Translations under genes and position numbers: made by a program | Part shown: positions 1 to 53,435 of the stretch, piece after piece | How positions within the stretch are numbered: the stretch's first letter is position 1 | Layout: every line of letters begins with the position of its first letter | The notes under the pieces: generated by a model | Database searches by the model: none | What the model saw: only the letters and a program-made list of their open reading frames with translations | What the model was told of the DNA's origin: nothing | Assembly: GCA_054601695.1 (NCBI GenBank) | Contig: BAAHQB010000077.1 | Location: 124,001 to 188,000 of the forward strand | DNA length: 64,000 nucleotides | Direction of reading: 5' to 3' | Source: Amorphochlora amoebiformis | Taxonomy: Eukaryota; Cercozoa; Chlorarachniophyceae

Positions 1-39
1 TATATATATATATATATATGTATGTATATGTATATATAC

Positions 40-314
40 TAATAGAAACAATAAAATACTAGATAATTGAGGAGCAGAGTCGCACATATACATACATATG
101 TATATATATATATATATAAATATTTATACATATACATATGTACATATGTATATATAATATATATATATATACATATATATATATGTATATTATATACATA
201 CGTGTGTGTGTGCATTAATAAAATGTATATATATATATACATTAACCATATAAAATATATATAAACTATTGAAAACTATCAGAGCACTCGAGATATCGAC
301 AACCTTAAAGAGCT

Positions 315-347
<33 letters not shown>

Positions 348-398
348 GTAAGATACAAGGCCTTATATACATGAATATATATCAAATATACATACATA

Positions 399-442
<44 letters not shown>

Positions 443-521
443 TTCGTATATATATTATTATATATGCGCACACATATACATAGATGTTAATATATATATA
501 TATATATTATATATATGTATC

Positions 522-553
<32 letters not shown>

Positions 554-1471
554 CTGAAATATATGCATATGATGTATACATATTTGATAACCTCTTTGAG
601 TTCCTCAATGATCATATCGTCAAGCTCAAGGGCCTTCAAAAAAAAAAAAAATAGGATGTAAGAGAAAGAGAGAAAGGAGAGAAACATACAGAGAGGATAC
701 CGAGAGAAAAAGAGAGAAGAGAGAACAAACAGAGGATACCAAGAGAAAGAGAGAGAAGAGAGGATAACGAGAGAGCATACTTTTCTTCTCCATCTCTCTT
801 TTTCTCTCCCTTTCTTCTCACTCCATATTTCTTGTCCCCCCGCGTCTCATTCTCCCCCCTCTCTCGCTATCTATCTATCTTTTTTCTCTCAATCTGTCTA
901 TTCTTCTGTATATGCTCTCTCTCACCGTGTCTCTCTATTCTCTCTCTCTACTCTCTCTCTTCATCTCTCTCTCTCTCTCTCTCTCTCTTACTCTCTCTGC
1001 TCTCTATTCTCTCTGAGATTGGAGGCTATTGAGACGGAAAAAAAGAAGGAAAAGAGAGATAAAGATAGAGAGACAGAGAGAGAGAGAATAAAGGAGGGAG
1101 AATAAGAGAGAAAAAGACAGAGATGAGAGAGACAGGGAGTGACAAAAAGAGGGCGAGAGATGACTATATATATATATATCAGTGTGTGTATGCATATATG
1201 TTGACAAAGAAGTACATATATAATATATAATATATATAGTTTATATATTTAGATACATTTGCACATATATATATATATATCTATATATATATATATATCC
1301 ACCTTTTGTACTTCCTCCTTTGCATTTGTGTTTCTAGGCGGTGGAGGGGACGGAAGGTATATAAAAGCGAAGATGGACACGACTGTTAGGCCCCCAACCA
1401 CCAAGTACGCTGCAGCTATAAGGATCAGGGTTAATATCTGTATTGATATTTGCATATCCATGTGGATATGA

Positions 1472-1536
<65 letters not shown>

Positions 1537-2339
1537 TACATTTACATTTATATGCACATATTTATAGGGTTCGCATTGAGAAAAGAGAGAGAGAGAAAAG
1601 AAAAGGGGAGAAAGACAGAGAAGAGAGAGAGAGAGAGAACGGCGAAAAGATGAGAGGAAAACAGAAGGAAAGAGAGATCTCAACATTGGGGTCATATCTT
1701 CCTCACCCAAGGGGTCCGCTATAGTATGATTCTGAAGGAAGGCCCTAGATGTAGGTTAGGGTTAGGGTTGGGGTTCGGGTCATATACATGTTCCTATTCT
1801 CTATGAATATCTCTCCGAAAATACCTCCCTTTAAGAATTACAACCCCTAATCTGAGGTTAGGGTTAGGGTTAAGGATAGGGTTGGGGTCAGGGTTCAAGC
1901 TAGGATAATTTATCCCTCAGTATCTCTCTCTCTCTCTAACTCTCACTCTCTCTCTCTCATTCACTCTCTCTCATTTTTTTTCTCTCTCCCTCTCTTTCTC
2001 CCATTCTCTCACAGTCTCTCTTAATACCCGACTATGATTGGACTGAGGAGAGCCCCACACGCAAATGCAAAGTGCATCGCCTGTAAATGGTTGAGATTAG
2101 GCTTAGTTTAGCTAGGGTTAGTTGGGGTTAGAGTTGAGGTTAGGGTAAGGGTTGGGTTAGGATGATGATTTTGGGTTTGGTTAGGATTAGGGTTGGGTAT
2201 TGCCTGGAAGTAGGAGTCCATTCCTGTGCCCATCTGATGTATGTATATATATATATATTTATTTATATATGTATATAACTGTTTATATACATGTTACACA
2301 CACATACATATATATATATATATTCATACACACACACAC

Positions 2340-2380
<41 letters not shown>

Positions 2381-2431
2381 CTCTAATCCTAATAGACCTT
2401 TGGTTTGGCAGTGTCCCGTTCATGGCCCTAA

Positions 2432-2467
<36 letters not shown>

Positions 2468-2553
2468 CATATATAATATGTATATATATATATATATTTA
2501 TATATACACACATATGTATATATACAGCTGTATATATACACACACACACACAC

Positions 2554-2591
<38 letters not shown>

Positions 2592-2668
2592 GTAGATGTA
2601 AATATTTTATACTCAAATATGCACGTACGAGTATATAATATATCTACCTATGCCAAAATACAAATATA

Positions 2669-2717
<49 letters not shown>

Positions 2718-3099
2718 CATACATAAATATACACATTATATTATATAAATCATTCTAGACTCAACCTTTACCTCTAGTCAAAACCCAAAACCTCTCGCTA
2801 ACCTTAACCCTAACCCGACCCCTTACGATAACCCTAACCTTAATATGTATTCTCTTCCTACCTGGGGCTCCACTTCTTCCTCGTCTTTCTCTCCAATAGT
2901 GGCCTACATATACATTATAATATATATATATATTATATATATATATACTATATAATTAGAAATATATATATGTATATCTATATATAGATAGATATACGTA
3001 GGATACTTGTTGCATATTCTATTTTGCTTTAAGTAGAACATATGTATGTATATAAAATGCGTGCATATATTGCTGGATTATACATATACACACACACAT

Positions 3100-3149
<50 letters not shown>

Positions 3150-3893
3150 GTATTTGCTTATATCATGTGTACACAAGTATAGACATACAATATATATTAA
3201 CATACGCACATATATATATATATATGTATATATACCTATATATATATATATATATATGTATGATGTACATATAGTTACATACATATACATACACACATAC
3301 ACACATACACTCACACACACATTCACGCCAAGGCATCAAAGATGAAATTTCCCGAAAAATTCTTCATAATTCTGAACTTTCTTTAATTCTTAACCTTCTT
3401 CATTTCTTCAACCTTTCCCGCCCGAAAAGAGGGCTTGATTATGGCCGCCGCGTTGGATTCCGAGGGCAGCTCGGAAGCCATAAATCCAGATCCCGCTAAC
3501 GAGACTTCCCGAGGTGTCTCTAGATCCTTCAGATCGTACACAGACTGAAGGTTTGCTGAAGGACGTTATCCAAAATGAGAACTAAACCTCTGAAATTTTA
3601 GCCTTGGGAGAGTGTTCGATTTAGCTTTAGGCATCTATCCCGCGCGACACAGTTGGTCAGTTTGGCATAAGAATTGTAGAACTTTCGTGAAATTTTATTA
3701 TTTTGTCGGCATTTTATCAGAGATTGTATCTTTCATGGTCTGTCACGGTATGGACATACGTGTACATAATGCGAGAATTTGATCGTTAGAGAACAGTTGT
3801 ATATGTGTTTTCATGACAGTACGTAATATTATGCCCTGAATGTTGTATTTGTATGTTTTCGTATGATAATCCAATTCTTTGCGTCTATATTAC

Positions 3894-3945
<52 letters not shown>

Positions 3946-4202
3946 GGTGTTATCGTGAGATACCCAAACACCCATAGGCTAACACGACTCTTGTAAGAGT
4001 TGGATTTAGGTAAAATTACCTTCGTGGGGAGTGTCTGGGTCGTGATTCTCAAAGTTGATGACAGAGCGGATAAGCCAGATAGTGAGGATATTGCAGCATG
4101 TATCGATCACACCCATACCTAGCTGATTATGGAGGTATATTTCAATTATATCTATGTAATTATATATTTACGTATGAATATATATATATATATATATATA
4201 TA

Positions 4203-4275
<73 letters not shown>

Positions 4276-4348
4276 TGTTCGTGTGTTTGCATTGTACCCC
4301 TTGAGCGATGGCGACGCATGCTAATGCCCACACGTTGTTCTGTTATCA

Positions 4349-4387
<39 letters not shown>

Positions 4388-4399
4388 GTAAATATATGT

Positions 4400-4458
<59 letters not shown>

Positions 4459-4717
4459 TACATATATATATATATCTCAATATATTATATATATCTATAT
4501 TTACATATATATATCAATATATTATATATACATATTTATATATATATATATATATACAATATGTCACAAAGTAATTTAACACACATACATACGTATATAT
4601 ATATATATATATAGTATAAGTATATACGTATATATTTTTATACGTTCACATATATACATATCTTTATATTTATATATTATATATATATATATATGTATAT
4701 ATATACATATCATACCT

Positions 4718-4766
<49 letters not shown>

Positions 4767-4861
4767 TATATCTACATGCATGTATGCACATATTTACAAT
4801 AAACACAAACATACCCTTAAAGGAAAATCTCATACATACATATATATCTACATATATATAT

Positions 4862-4909
<48 letters not shown>

Positions 4910-4942
4910 ATATGTATATATATATAATGCATAATATTATAT

Positions 4943-4987
<45 letters not shown>

Positions 4988-5165
4988 GAACCACGAAAGG
5001 CATGACGACGGTTGAAGATGCCAAAATGACTAAAGGATAAGAAAACATACGAAAAATACATACAAATATATATATATATATATAGATATATTATATATAT
5101 ATAATATATATATATATATGTATATATATTAATATATTTTTATATACATTTGTAATTTTACATAC

Positions 5166-5201
<36 letters not shown>

Positions 5202-5455
5202 AAAATATGGGTTTATATATACATTTATGTATATATATATATATACATATATATTGTTATGTTACAGCATGTAGAGCTAGCACGGAACCTATAGCTACTT
5301 AACTACACAGCGGCTAGCTAGACTACCGTCCGTTCCTCAGAGTATACGAGTAGTAGCACAATACTCGGAACCCAGAATATTCTCGGAACCCATACGGTTC
5401 CGGAGGAAGAAAGGAAGTATCCGACTACCGTAAGAATTTATCTATAATCAGTCGT

Positions 5456-5491
<36 letters not shown>

Positions 5492-5625
5492 GTAGAATAT
5501 ATATTTATGAACATATAATAATATTATGCAATATATATACGTAGAATATATATATTTATGAACATATAATAGTATTATGCAATATGACCTATACATACAT
5601 ATAAAATATATATGTATAATAATAC

Positions 5626-5673
<48 letters not shown>

Positions 5674-6262
5674 TTCCATATTGACAGCTTAGGATTAGGG
5701 TTAATGCCAGCAGAACCAAGCATGAAACTGTCCTTTTTCATTTCCGTGAATCAGCAGTACAAGTTTATTGGAAAAAAAAGAACAGTAAGATTAGGGTTAG
5801 TGCTAGGAGGAGGGGTTAAGGTTACGGTAGGTTACGGTTAGGGTTAGGCTTTACCCATGGAGAGAGCTATGATATGATTTCCGTGGGGGTTGAGAGTGTT
5901 ATTGGACATAAGTGCACCAGTTGCCAGAGATGAGAGAGCCATTCTGAGTTTGTGTGTGTGTGTGTATGTGTGTATGATGTGTGTGAATGAATTATACACG
6001 TAGGTAGCATGATTTATTGCATTTCTGTGTAGATATATGCAAGCGTGCATGTATGTGTACGTGTGTGTTAGATATATGTGTAGACCGGTTTGTGTTTGTG
6101 CATCAATGTATGAGTGCATGTACGTGAGCTGTGTATACGAGAAGTACAATAATATGTATATATAAATTTATACATAATATATATACATATATATATATAT
6201 ATGCATATATATATGTATATATATATATATATATATGTTACATATTTTATACATATATATAT

Positions 6263-6295
<33 letters not shown>

Positions 6296-6297
6296 AC

Positions 6298-6328
<31 letters not shown>

Positions 6329-6468
6329 TGTAGATATGTATATATATGTATGTGTATATATGTATACATGTACATATATATATATATATATCATATATAT
6401 ATATATATATATATATATTTGTATATATATATATATATATATTATATAATATATACGTATATATATAT

Positions 6469-6502
<34 letters not shown>

Positions 6503-6803
6503 AATATATGTATATATATGTGTGTGTTTTACTGTCATAATTACTATTACTATATTATTATTACTATTATAATATTTACATATACATATATAATATATAT
6601 ATATATATATATGTATGTATATATATATATATATATGTGTACATATGTATTATACACACACCCTCCAGCCCTTGCCGAATAAATTGCGCCGATTACACCT
6701 AACGTCGTTATCTTCGATCGCTGATTTATTAGTAGAATGAATCAATATCAATTTTAAACTCTCTATATATATATATATGTATATTTATATAATATATATA
6801 TAC

Positions 6804-6836
<33 letters not shown>

Positions 6837-6909
6837 TATACGTATGTAACGTATACATAAATTCATACAATTATATGTATATTTATATCTATATAATTAT
6901 ATATACTAG

Positions 6910-6941
<32 letters not shown>

Positions 6942-6975
6942 TTGTATGTATATATGTATATAAATATATAACATA

Positions 6976-7022
<47 letters not shown>

Positions 7023-7571
7023 GTTATGACTTATGTATTAAAACGAAAAAGATTACGGATTTATATATTTATGTAAAATACGTGCGTGATTTTTGGTGTA
7101 CGTATGCGTATATTTTTTGCGTGTATACAAAAATATGAGTGTATACTTATGTATATATTATATGTATTTATGTATATATACATATATATGTACATATTTT
7201 TATGTTTTTATACACAATAAAAAGCACAAAAACTCACAGCACTCAACTCCAGCAGTGCAGGCCCCATCGCTGCCATCACCATCCCATTCATGCCTAAACC
7301 ACGCAATATATAAAGACACTTTCTTCACCCCTTCCCTTCCCCTCCCCTTTCAACATCAGTCCATTCCATCCTTCCTTCGAAAGCACTGAACAAGCGTGTT
7401 GTTATTGTTCGAATGATATGATCAGCCTTCCGGAAGGTAATTTGAGCTGTAAGACTCACCCATTGCGTAGGCATAGCTCCAGAGTATCTCGTATTTCATT
7501 GATTCGAGGGTGATTTCTGTCTTCCTTGCCCGGACCGCGTCGAGACGGAGCTTTCCTTCCGCACGGGCCAT
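40..7571 (-). CDS. MFS transporter, MFSD4/NaGLT1-like, 3' end outside window
   Basis: Multi-pass carrier of the major facilitator superfamily, probably a sugar or small-solute transporter. Exons (high to low): 7571-7460, 7293-7238, 6720-6662, 5943-5855, 5029-4992, 4339-4298, 4122-4020, 3555-3413, 2903-2862, 2427-2398, 2233-2204, 2080-2033, 1731-1707, 1415-1303, 633-592, 303-277, 58-40. The start is an ATG ([10 protein letters not shown]...) followed by a strong GTGAGT donor. Membrane-like segments include [54 protein letters not shown] and [20 protein letters not shown]. 'GMGVIDT' and '[15 protein letters not shown]' match my memory of the MFSD4/NaGLT1 family. Between them lies an acidic insert of about 80 residues encoded by four exons. 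About 340 residues are visible. Phases match across junctions. Exon 1731-1707 and the donor near 2033 (alternative at 2028) are uncertain. The intron after 2204 would start GC rather than GT. Confidence 0.8.
636..1160. repeat. GA-rich / CT-rich alternating blocks
   Basis: An A13 run at 639-651 is followed by GA-rich DNA to about 778, CT-rich DNA from about 783 to 1015, and GA-rich DNA again from 1033 to 1160. All lies in an intron of the MFS gene. The complementary blocks could pair as a long imperfect hairpin or form triplex DNA. No coding sequence is supported here. Confidence 0.85.
1744..1900. repeat. Degenerate TTAGGG telomere-like tract (MFS intron)
   Basis: Clusters of GGGTTAGGG-type units on the plus strand, interrupted by ordinary sequence, inside the intron that ends at the acceptor before exon 1731-1707 or 1415-1303. 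In gene sense the tract is C-rich. Confidence 0.85.
2088..2196. repeat. Degenerate TTAGGG tract just upstream of an MFS acceptor
   Basis: Units such as TTAGG, GGTTAGGG and GGGTTAGG on the plus strand immediately precede, in gene sense, the acceptor at 2081-2082. In the transcript they read CCTAACCC. Confidence 0.85.
2795..2850. repeat. Degenerate CCCTAA tract downstream of an MFS donor
   Basis: CCTTAACCCTAACC-like units on the plus strand, about 10 bp past the donor at 2861-2860 in gene sense, so the transcript reads TTAGGG-like. Confidence 0.8.
5260..5455. other. Non-TA island inside an MFS intron, no exon supported
   Basis: About 190 bp of mixed sequence with several GCTAGC/CTAG and CGGAACC motifs (CGGAACC occurs three times, at 5282, 5366 and 5384). 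No open frame with splice sites in the right phase was found. It could be a decayed mobile element or a regulatory element, but nothing recognisable remains. Confidence 0.4.
5491..5585. repeat. Two-copy direct repeat of about 50 bp in an MFS intron
   Basis: The block beginning CGTAGAATATAT and ending ATTATGCAATAT occurs twice back to back (from 5491 and from 5540) with few differences. It shows local tandem duplication even in non-exonic DNA. Confidence 0.8.
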
Positions 7572-18273
<10,702 letters not shown>

Positions 18274-18443
18274 TGGAGAGGTCGTCGATTTTTCCGATGT
18301 CCCACAGATGTCCTAGATATGATGTCATATTTAGATGATAATATCGCATATATTGCTATATGATATGTAAGGACTTTTCTTTTTCTCTCTCCTGAGTCTC
18401 CCCAGAGACGCCATGCTTTTCTTGCTTCCTAGTTCCACCACAC
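18274..18443. promoter_or_regulatory. Putative bidirectional promoter, hydrolase / kelch
   Basis: Only 170 bp separate the two divergent start codons. The segment has no TA array, holds a GATGTCATAT motif near 18320 and a pyrimidine stretch (TTTTCTTTTTCTCTCTCC) just before the kelch ATG. Transcription start sites cannot be located from sequence alone. Confidence 0.6.
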
Positions 18444-27519
<9,076 letters not shown>

Positions 27520-28301
27520 ATTTAAGCCAGCGAGACTTAATATACACGTGACGTGCAGACCGCGTTGTTTACCAACATTTTTAGCTTTCCAACAAAAACT
27601 CAAACTTAAGTTCAATTACGAACTCTCCCGGTTCTGTCTATGACGGTCATTGACGGTCTAGCCACTGATGAATTTACTGGATTCTATATTCACTGTTCAG
27701 TGTTACGTCGAGGTACATCTGGTACATCTCGCTAGTACATATGCATCATAACGTAGCGTTCAAGTTTGGCACAGAATCTACTCCTCCTGCACCACAGCCA
27801 TCGACTAGATTTACGGTTGGAAATTTCTAGAGAATGATTGAGTAATAGAACGGTATTATTGAGGTCATCTAGGTCATTGAGATAAAATTACCTGGACTAG
27901 AATGATAAATTTAGAAAAACATACTTGGCAGTTACACAGTACATGTGCAGCAAGATGATGTTGCACGCTACGTATCACGAACCGGATTAAGGGTTGGTCA
28001 AATCACTCATAACTTTCAAATTTAGCCTAGCGGAGTCGCCGCGCGGAACTTGCGGTCTAGAGCGTAGGCACACCGTCCGACAGTGATGCCTAAATGTATG
28101 CTCCTGCTGGGTGCCTCAGCATTGATTCGCATATTAGCTTGACACTCAATTTCCCCCTGAGGGCCCATTTTCCCCAGTGTGTTCTTTTCTTCCAACGACT
28201 TGAAAATGACAAGGTTAGAAACCCAACCCAAGAAATTCCGAAGATAAATCAACATTGGATGAGAGGGGAAGTAGTGAAAAAAAACTAGAAACGACTTCTT
28301 C
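27520..28301. other. Convergent intergenic region between kelch and EF-hand genes
   Basis: About 780 bp of mixed sequence without TA arrays, presumably holding the two 3' UTRs. A 77-codon minus-strand frame at 28022-28255 starts with ATG but lies downstream of the EF-hand stop, has no recognisable domain and is treated as chance. Nothing else is identified. Confidence 0.6.
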
Positions 28302-36544
<8,243 letters not shown>

Positions 36545-36965
36545 TCTGTGATTGCAAATGACCTGATGCTCTGCAGCGAGCAAGTCGACGCCTGGGAGAC
36601 TAGCGCCGTCACTCGTGGACGATCGCGAGGGATGGCACCGAAAAAATACTGAAGATAAGAATTTCATCGGCCGACAAAATCGAACCCTTCCTCCTTTTAA
36701 CTTTTACCGGTGCAACCATTCGGTCCACTCCTTTTAATTATATATTTCGGTTCGTTCTTTACACTTGTGACATTGATACCTGTCACAATATTGAACAACG
36801 TATATCCGGGGATCCCCTGAAAAGACCGGGGCGAAAAGCGTGACATGGGGCCGTGTCAACGTCCGTGGCTAGCCTGGCCCGTGGTCAAGCACACTTTTGG
36901 CGGCGTAGGATTATCGTCGACCACGACTCAACTGCATCCCATCCCCACCCCTTCGCCCCAAAAGC
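36545..36965. promoter_or_regulatory. Putative bidirectional promoter, EF-hand / desaturase
   Basis: A 421-bp region free of TA arrays and richer in G+C than its surroundings, between two divergent start codons. A TTTTAATTATATATTT stretch at 36733 is the only TATA-like sequence. No known operator is visible. Confidence 0.55.
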
Positions 36966-49895
<12,930 letters not shown>

Positions 49896-50149
49896 ATCTG
49901 GTATTTGATTTCGAGGTTCCTACAGCTCTCATTTGACTTCTTTTACTTTTTTGCTGGCCACTGATTATATTTCAGCCGATGGTTGGCAGCAAACTAGATT
50001 TTATAGTCTCTTCTTGAATATTTCTTTTCGCGTCTAAAGATAATATATAAGATACATGTTCTGATACCATGGACATACGTATATTCTAGATATTTATATA
50101 CACACATATGTAATAATTTATACATATTTCTACACAACATGTGTATATG

Positions 50150-50246
<97 letters not shown>

Positions 50247-50361
50247 GTATTTCTATGTATATATCTATTTATGATTACAAATATATATATATATATATAT
50301 ACTAGATATATACACATATATATATATAATATGTGTGTATGTCTATATAATATGATGATTT

Positions 50362-50450
50362 ATATAGCTCAAGAGAGACCGGAAGTTCGTTTTCTTCCAT
50401 AGTGTCGAAGAGTCGCTTCTTTTCGAAGTCTATTTGTTGCAATTGTGCAA
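50362..50450 (-). CDS. Orphan coding-like segment, unassigned
   Basis: An open frame reads [20 protein letters not shown] followed by LPVSLELYK, with an amino-acid mix like the real exons here. An AAATAG upstream could act as acceptor, but no donor of matching phase is evident before the TA array, and the segment lies past the stop codons of both neighbours. It could be a lone exon, a small gene starting at its internal ATG (50399), or a gene fragment. I do not recognise it. Confidence 0.3.
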
Positions 50451-50514
50451 TTGTATGTACCGTTGATACAGTGTGCATGTACCACAACTTGACGACGTAA
50501 TCAGTGCATGGCCA

Positions 50515-51200
50515 GGAATATTAACTGGATTAATCTAGATGATATCGCAAGATCGAAGCGGCATTATCTAGATTATACTAGTTACATATACTATCTCTAG
50601 TATCTCCTAGATCTCAGTAGACACTGTTAGACTAACAAATTCTTAGACTCTCTAGGGACTAGCTAGAATGAAGCTAGTCCTAGCGCTAGACTAGAAGACT
50701 AGTAGTAGTAGTACTTGTACTTGTAGTACAGTCTAGACAGTGGCTAGGGTAGCTGGCATGACTCTACTACTCTAGTCTAGTACTAGACTAGTAGAGTCTT
50801 TTTCTGATCGATCTATTTACACTAGTTATAGATTTAATTAAGTCTGGATCGCGCCGTCGACATACTAGACATATATAGTTAGACGAGAGACGGAGTACTA
50901 GTCTAGCTAGAGTCTAGCTAGTCTAGTACTAATACTACTAGTACTACTAGTAGTAGTAGTTTAAACTAGTTAAATTTACAGCTAGCGGCTACGTAGTCGA
51001 TCGTGATTTCTAGCATATACACACAAGCTGCTAGTATTTAGAAAATCTAGTATAAGTATATACGTTATGTGACTTATAAATGTCTAGTATGTGTGTGTAC
51101 ACATATATCTAGTATCTAGAGTATATATTCTAGATATTACTAGATATATATATGCATATATATATATATATATATCTAGTATTACTAGTATTACTAGATA
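50515..51200. repeat. CTAG-saturated block
   Basis: The tetranucleotide CTAG occurs dozens of times in under 700 bp, in contexts such as CTAGTCTAGTACTAGACTAG, GCTAGCTAG and CTAGTAGTAGTAG, together with TAC/GTA trinucleotide runs. Many stretches are short nested palindromes. Chance would give only a handful. No open frame is supported. Confidence 0.9.
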
Positions 51201-51204
51201 TAAG

Positions 51205-51235
<31 letters not shown>

Positions 51236-51252
51236 GATATATATAAATCTAG

Positions 51253-51351
<99 letters not shown>

Positions 51352-51432
51352 GTGGCAATTGCAATTGAACCGTACATTCAAAGTCAATTCAGATCATTTA
51401 GTACTTGAGCCTAGCTAGGGCAATTACTTCTG

Positions 51433-51632
51433 TTAATTGGGATTTGTCGGGTTCCAACCCGGTCCTCCTGCGAATACATATTCAATGACATTTTGAAAAC
51501 AATGTGATGAATGATGTTGATACCTGGAGCATTGTTGTCTTCTGTCGGCTGGGGCTCTGCAGATTCCGGCTCTGGGGATGCTGCAGCAGGTTGGTTATCT
51601 GATAAGAAGAATATATTCTATAATTACAGGGA

Positions 51633-51680
<48 letters not shown>

Positions 51681-51694
51681 ATATACATACATAC

Positions 51695-51726
<32 letters not shown>

Positions 51727-51761
51727 GTTGTATATAAGGATATCCATGTGTGTGCATATTG

Positions 51762-51793
<32 letters not shown>

Positions 51794-51833
51794 CGCATAC
51801 ATGTTACATATATTCATGTATATTTTATGTACA

Positions 51834-51914
<81 letters not shown>

Positions 51915-52269
51915 GTGTAGTAGAATACATACACATACATACGTGTATATTTTATAACAAGAATATAAATATACGTGCACACTCACGTACACAAACCACA
52001 CACACACACACCACACCTTCACACAAACACACACAGTACATACATACACACGTACATCTGTATATGTATATATATATATATATGTATGTATATATGTATA
52101 AATTATATATATGTATATATATATATATATATATGCATGTATAAATACAAATAAATATAACAAATGTATATATATATATATATACCACACACACACACAC
52201 CACACCTTCACACAGAACACACACAGCACATACATACACACGTACATCTGTATATATATATATATAAAT

Positions 52270-52312
<43 letters not shown>

Positions 52313-52338
52313 TGTATAAATACAAATAAATATAACAA

Positions 52339-52379
<41 letters not shown>

Positions 52380-53305
52380 AATATATATATATTTGCATGT
52401 ATTTCTCGTTAAGTATATATGTAAAATAAGTGTCTCACATAGATTGACAAACCCGTCCATATGGATTGATTTAAGAGAGCTTTCACCTGCAGCAGGAGCT
52501 TCCGCCGCGTTCGGCTGACCAGCAATATCCATTTGGACTCCGGCAGGGACCGTCTTTTCTCCACGCGGCTCAGCTATGATGACAAAAGTATATGTGATTA
52601 ATTCGGATTATGAGAGATAGACTCATTACTTGGAGGGGGACTCTGGACGTCAGCTACAGTATCGCTTTCCCCAGCCGCTTTCGCCCCTGCCTTGACCTCT
52701 GTTTTGATCTCAGACTTGGCCTCGGTGTTTCCTTTGGATTTTCCCTCAGCTTTTTCCTCGCTTTTCCCTTCACTTGAACCCTCCTTCCCCTCGCTCTTTG
52801 ACTCATTGTCATTCGCTGGGAAAAAATATAAATATGAGCCTCATGGTCGCAAGAGAAATACACAAAATATTTTACCTTCAGGCTTTGGCAAAACAAAATA
52901 AGAAGTCTTTCCCCGTGCAGCTTTTCCTTCAGCTTTGACGCCCTTCTTCTCGTCAAGGACAGTTGAGCCGTCAACTGAGTCCCCGTAGAGCGTCCATGAG
53001 ATGGGGCCGCACTTGGACTCATCGGAGTACCACAACTCGTAATTTGTAACCACCGTAGGCTGTTCGAAGTCGTATACCAAGACTGTTTTTTTGTTCTTTT
53101 TGAAGTTTAAATCTATCATCTTGGAAGACTCAGCGCCATCTATCAGGCAGATGGAAGTGTTGTTAGGGGGGCTGTGTCCCCCTGGATTCCTCGGATGAGG
53201 AGGCATGATCCACTTGCTCTCCTTGAAGAACCGTATCTGCGAGAGCTCTAGCTTTTTGGCTTCCTACATATTGCGCATATGTGCATCATAGGTATGTATA
53301 TGTAC

Positions 53306-53349
<44 letters not shown>

Positions 53350-53400
53350 AACATATGTATACACACTCACACCGACAATATATATATACATACACACACA

Positions 53401-53435
<35 letters not shown>

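Larger units (their letters stand above)
49896..51432. other. Convergent intergenic region between desaturase and OTU genes
   Basis: The first 150 bp are probably desaturase 3' UTR. TA arrays follow to about 50340, then a short coding-like segment, then the CTAG-rich block, then more TA arrays up to the stop codon of the OTU gene. Confidence 0.7.

Noticed and set aside
3441-3548. Plus-strand ATG frame [13 protein letters not shown]...
   Set aside because: It lies antisense to an MFS exon that continues the reading frame of its neighbours with correct splice sites. The plus frame has no continuation.
4029-4130. Plus-strand coding-like frame [16 protein letters not shown]
   Set aside because: Same reason: antisense to MFS exon 4122-4020, whose membrane sequence [16 protein letters not shown] fits the family.
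28022-28255. 77-codon minus-strand ATG frame
   Set aside because: It is downstream of the EF-hand stop in probable 3' UTR, with no domain or splice context.
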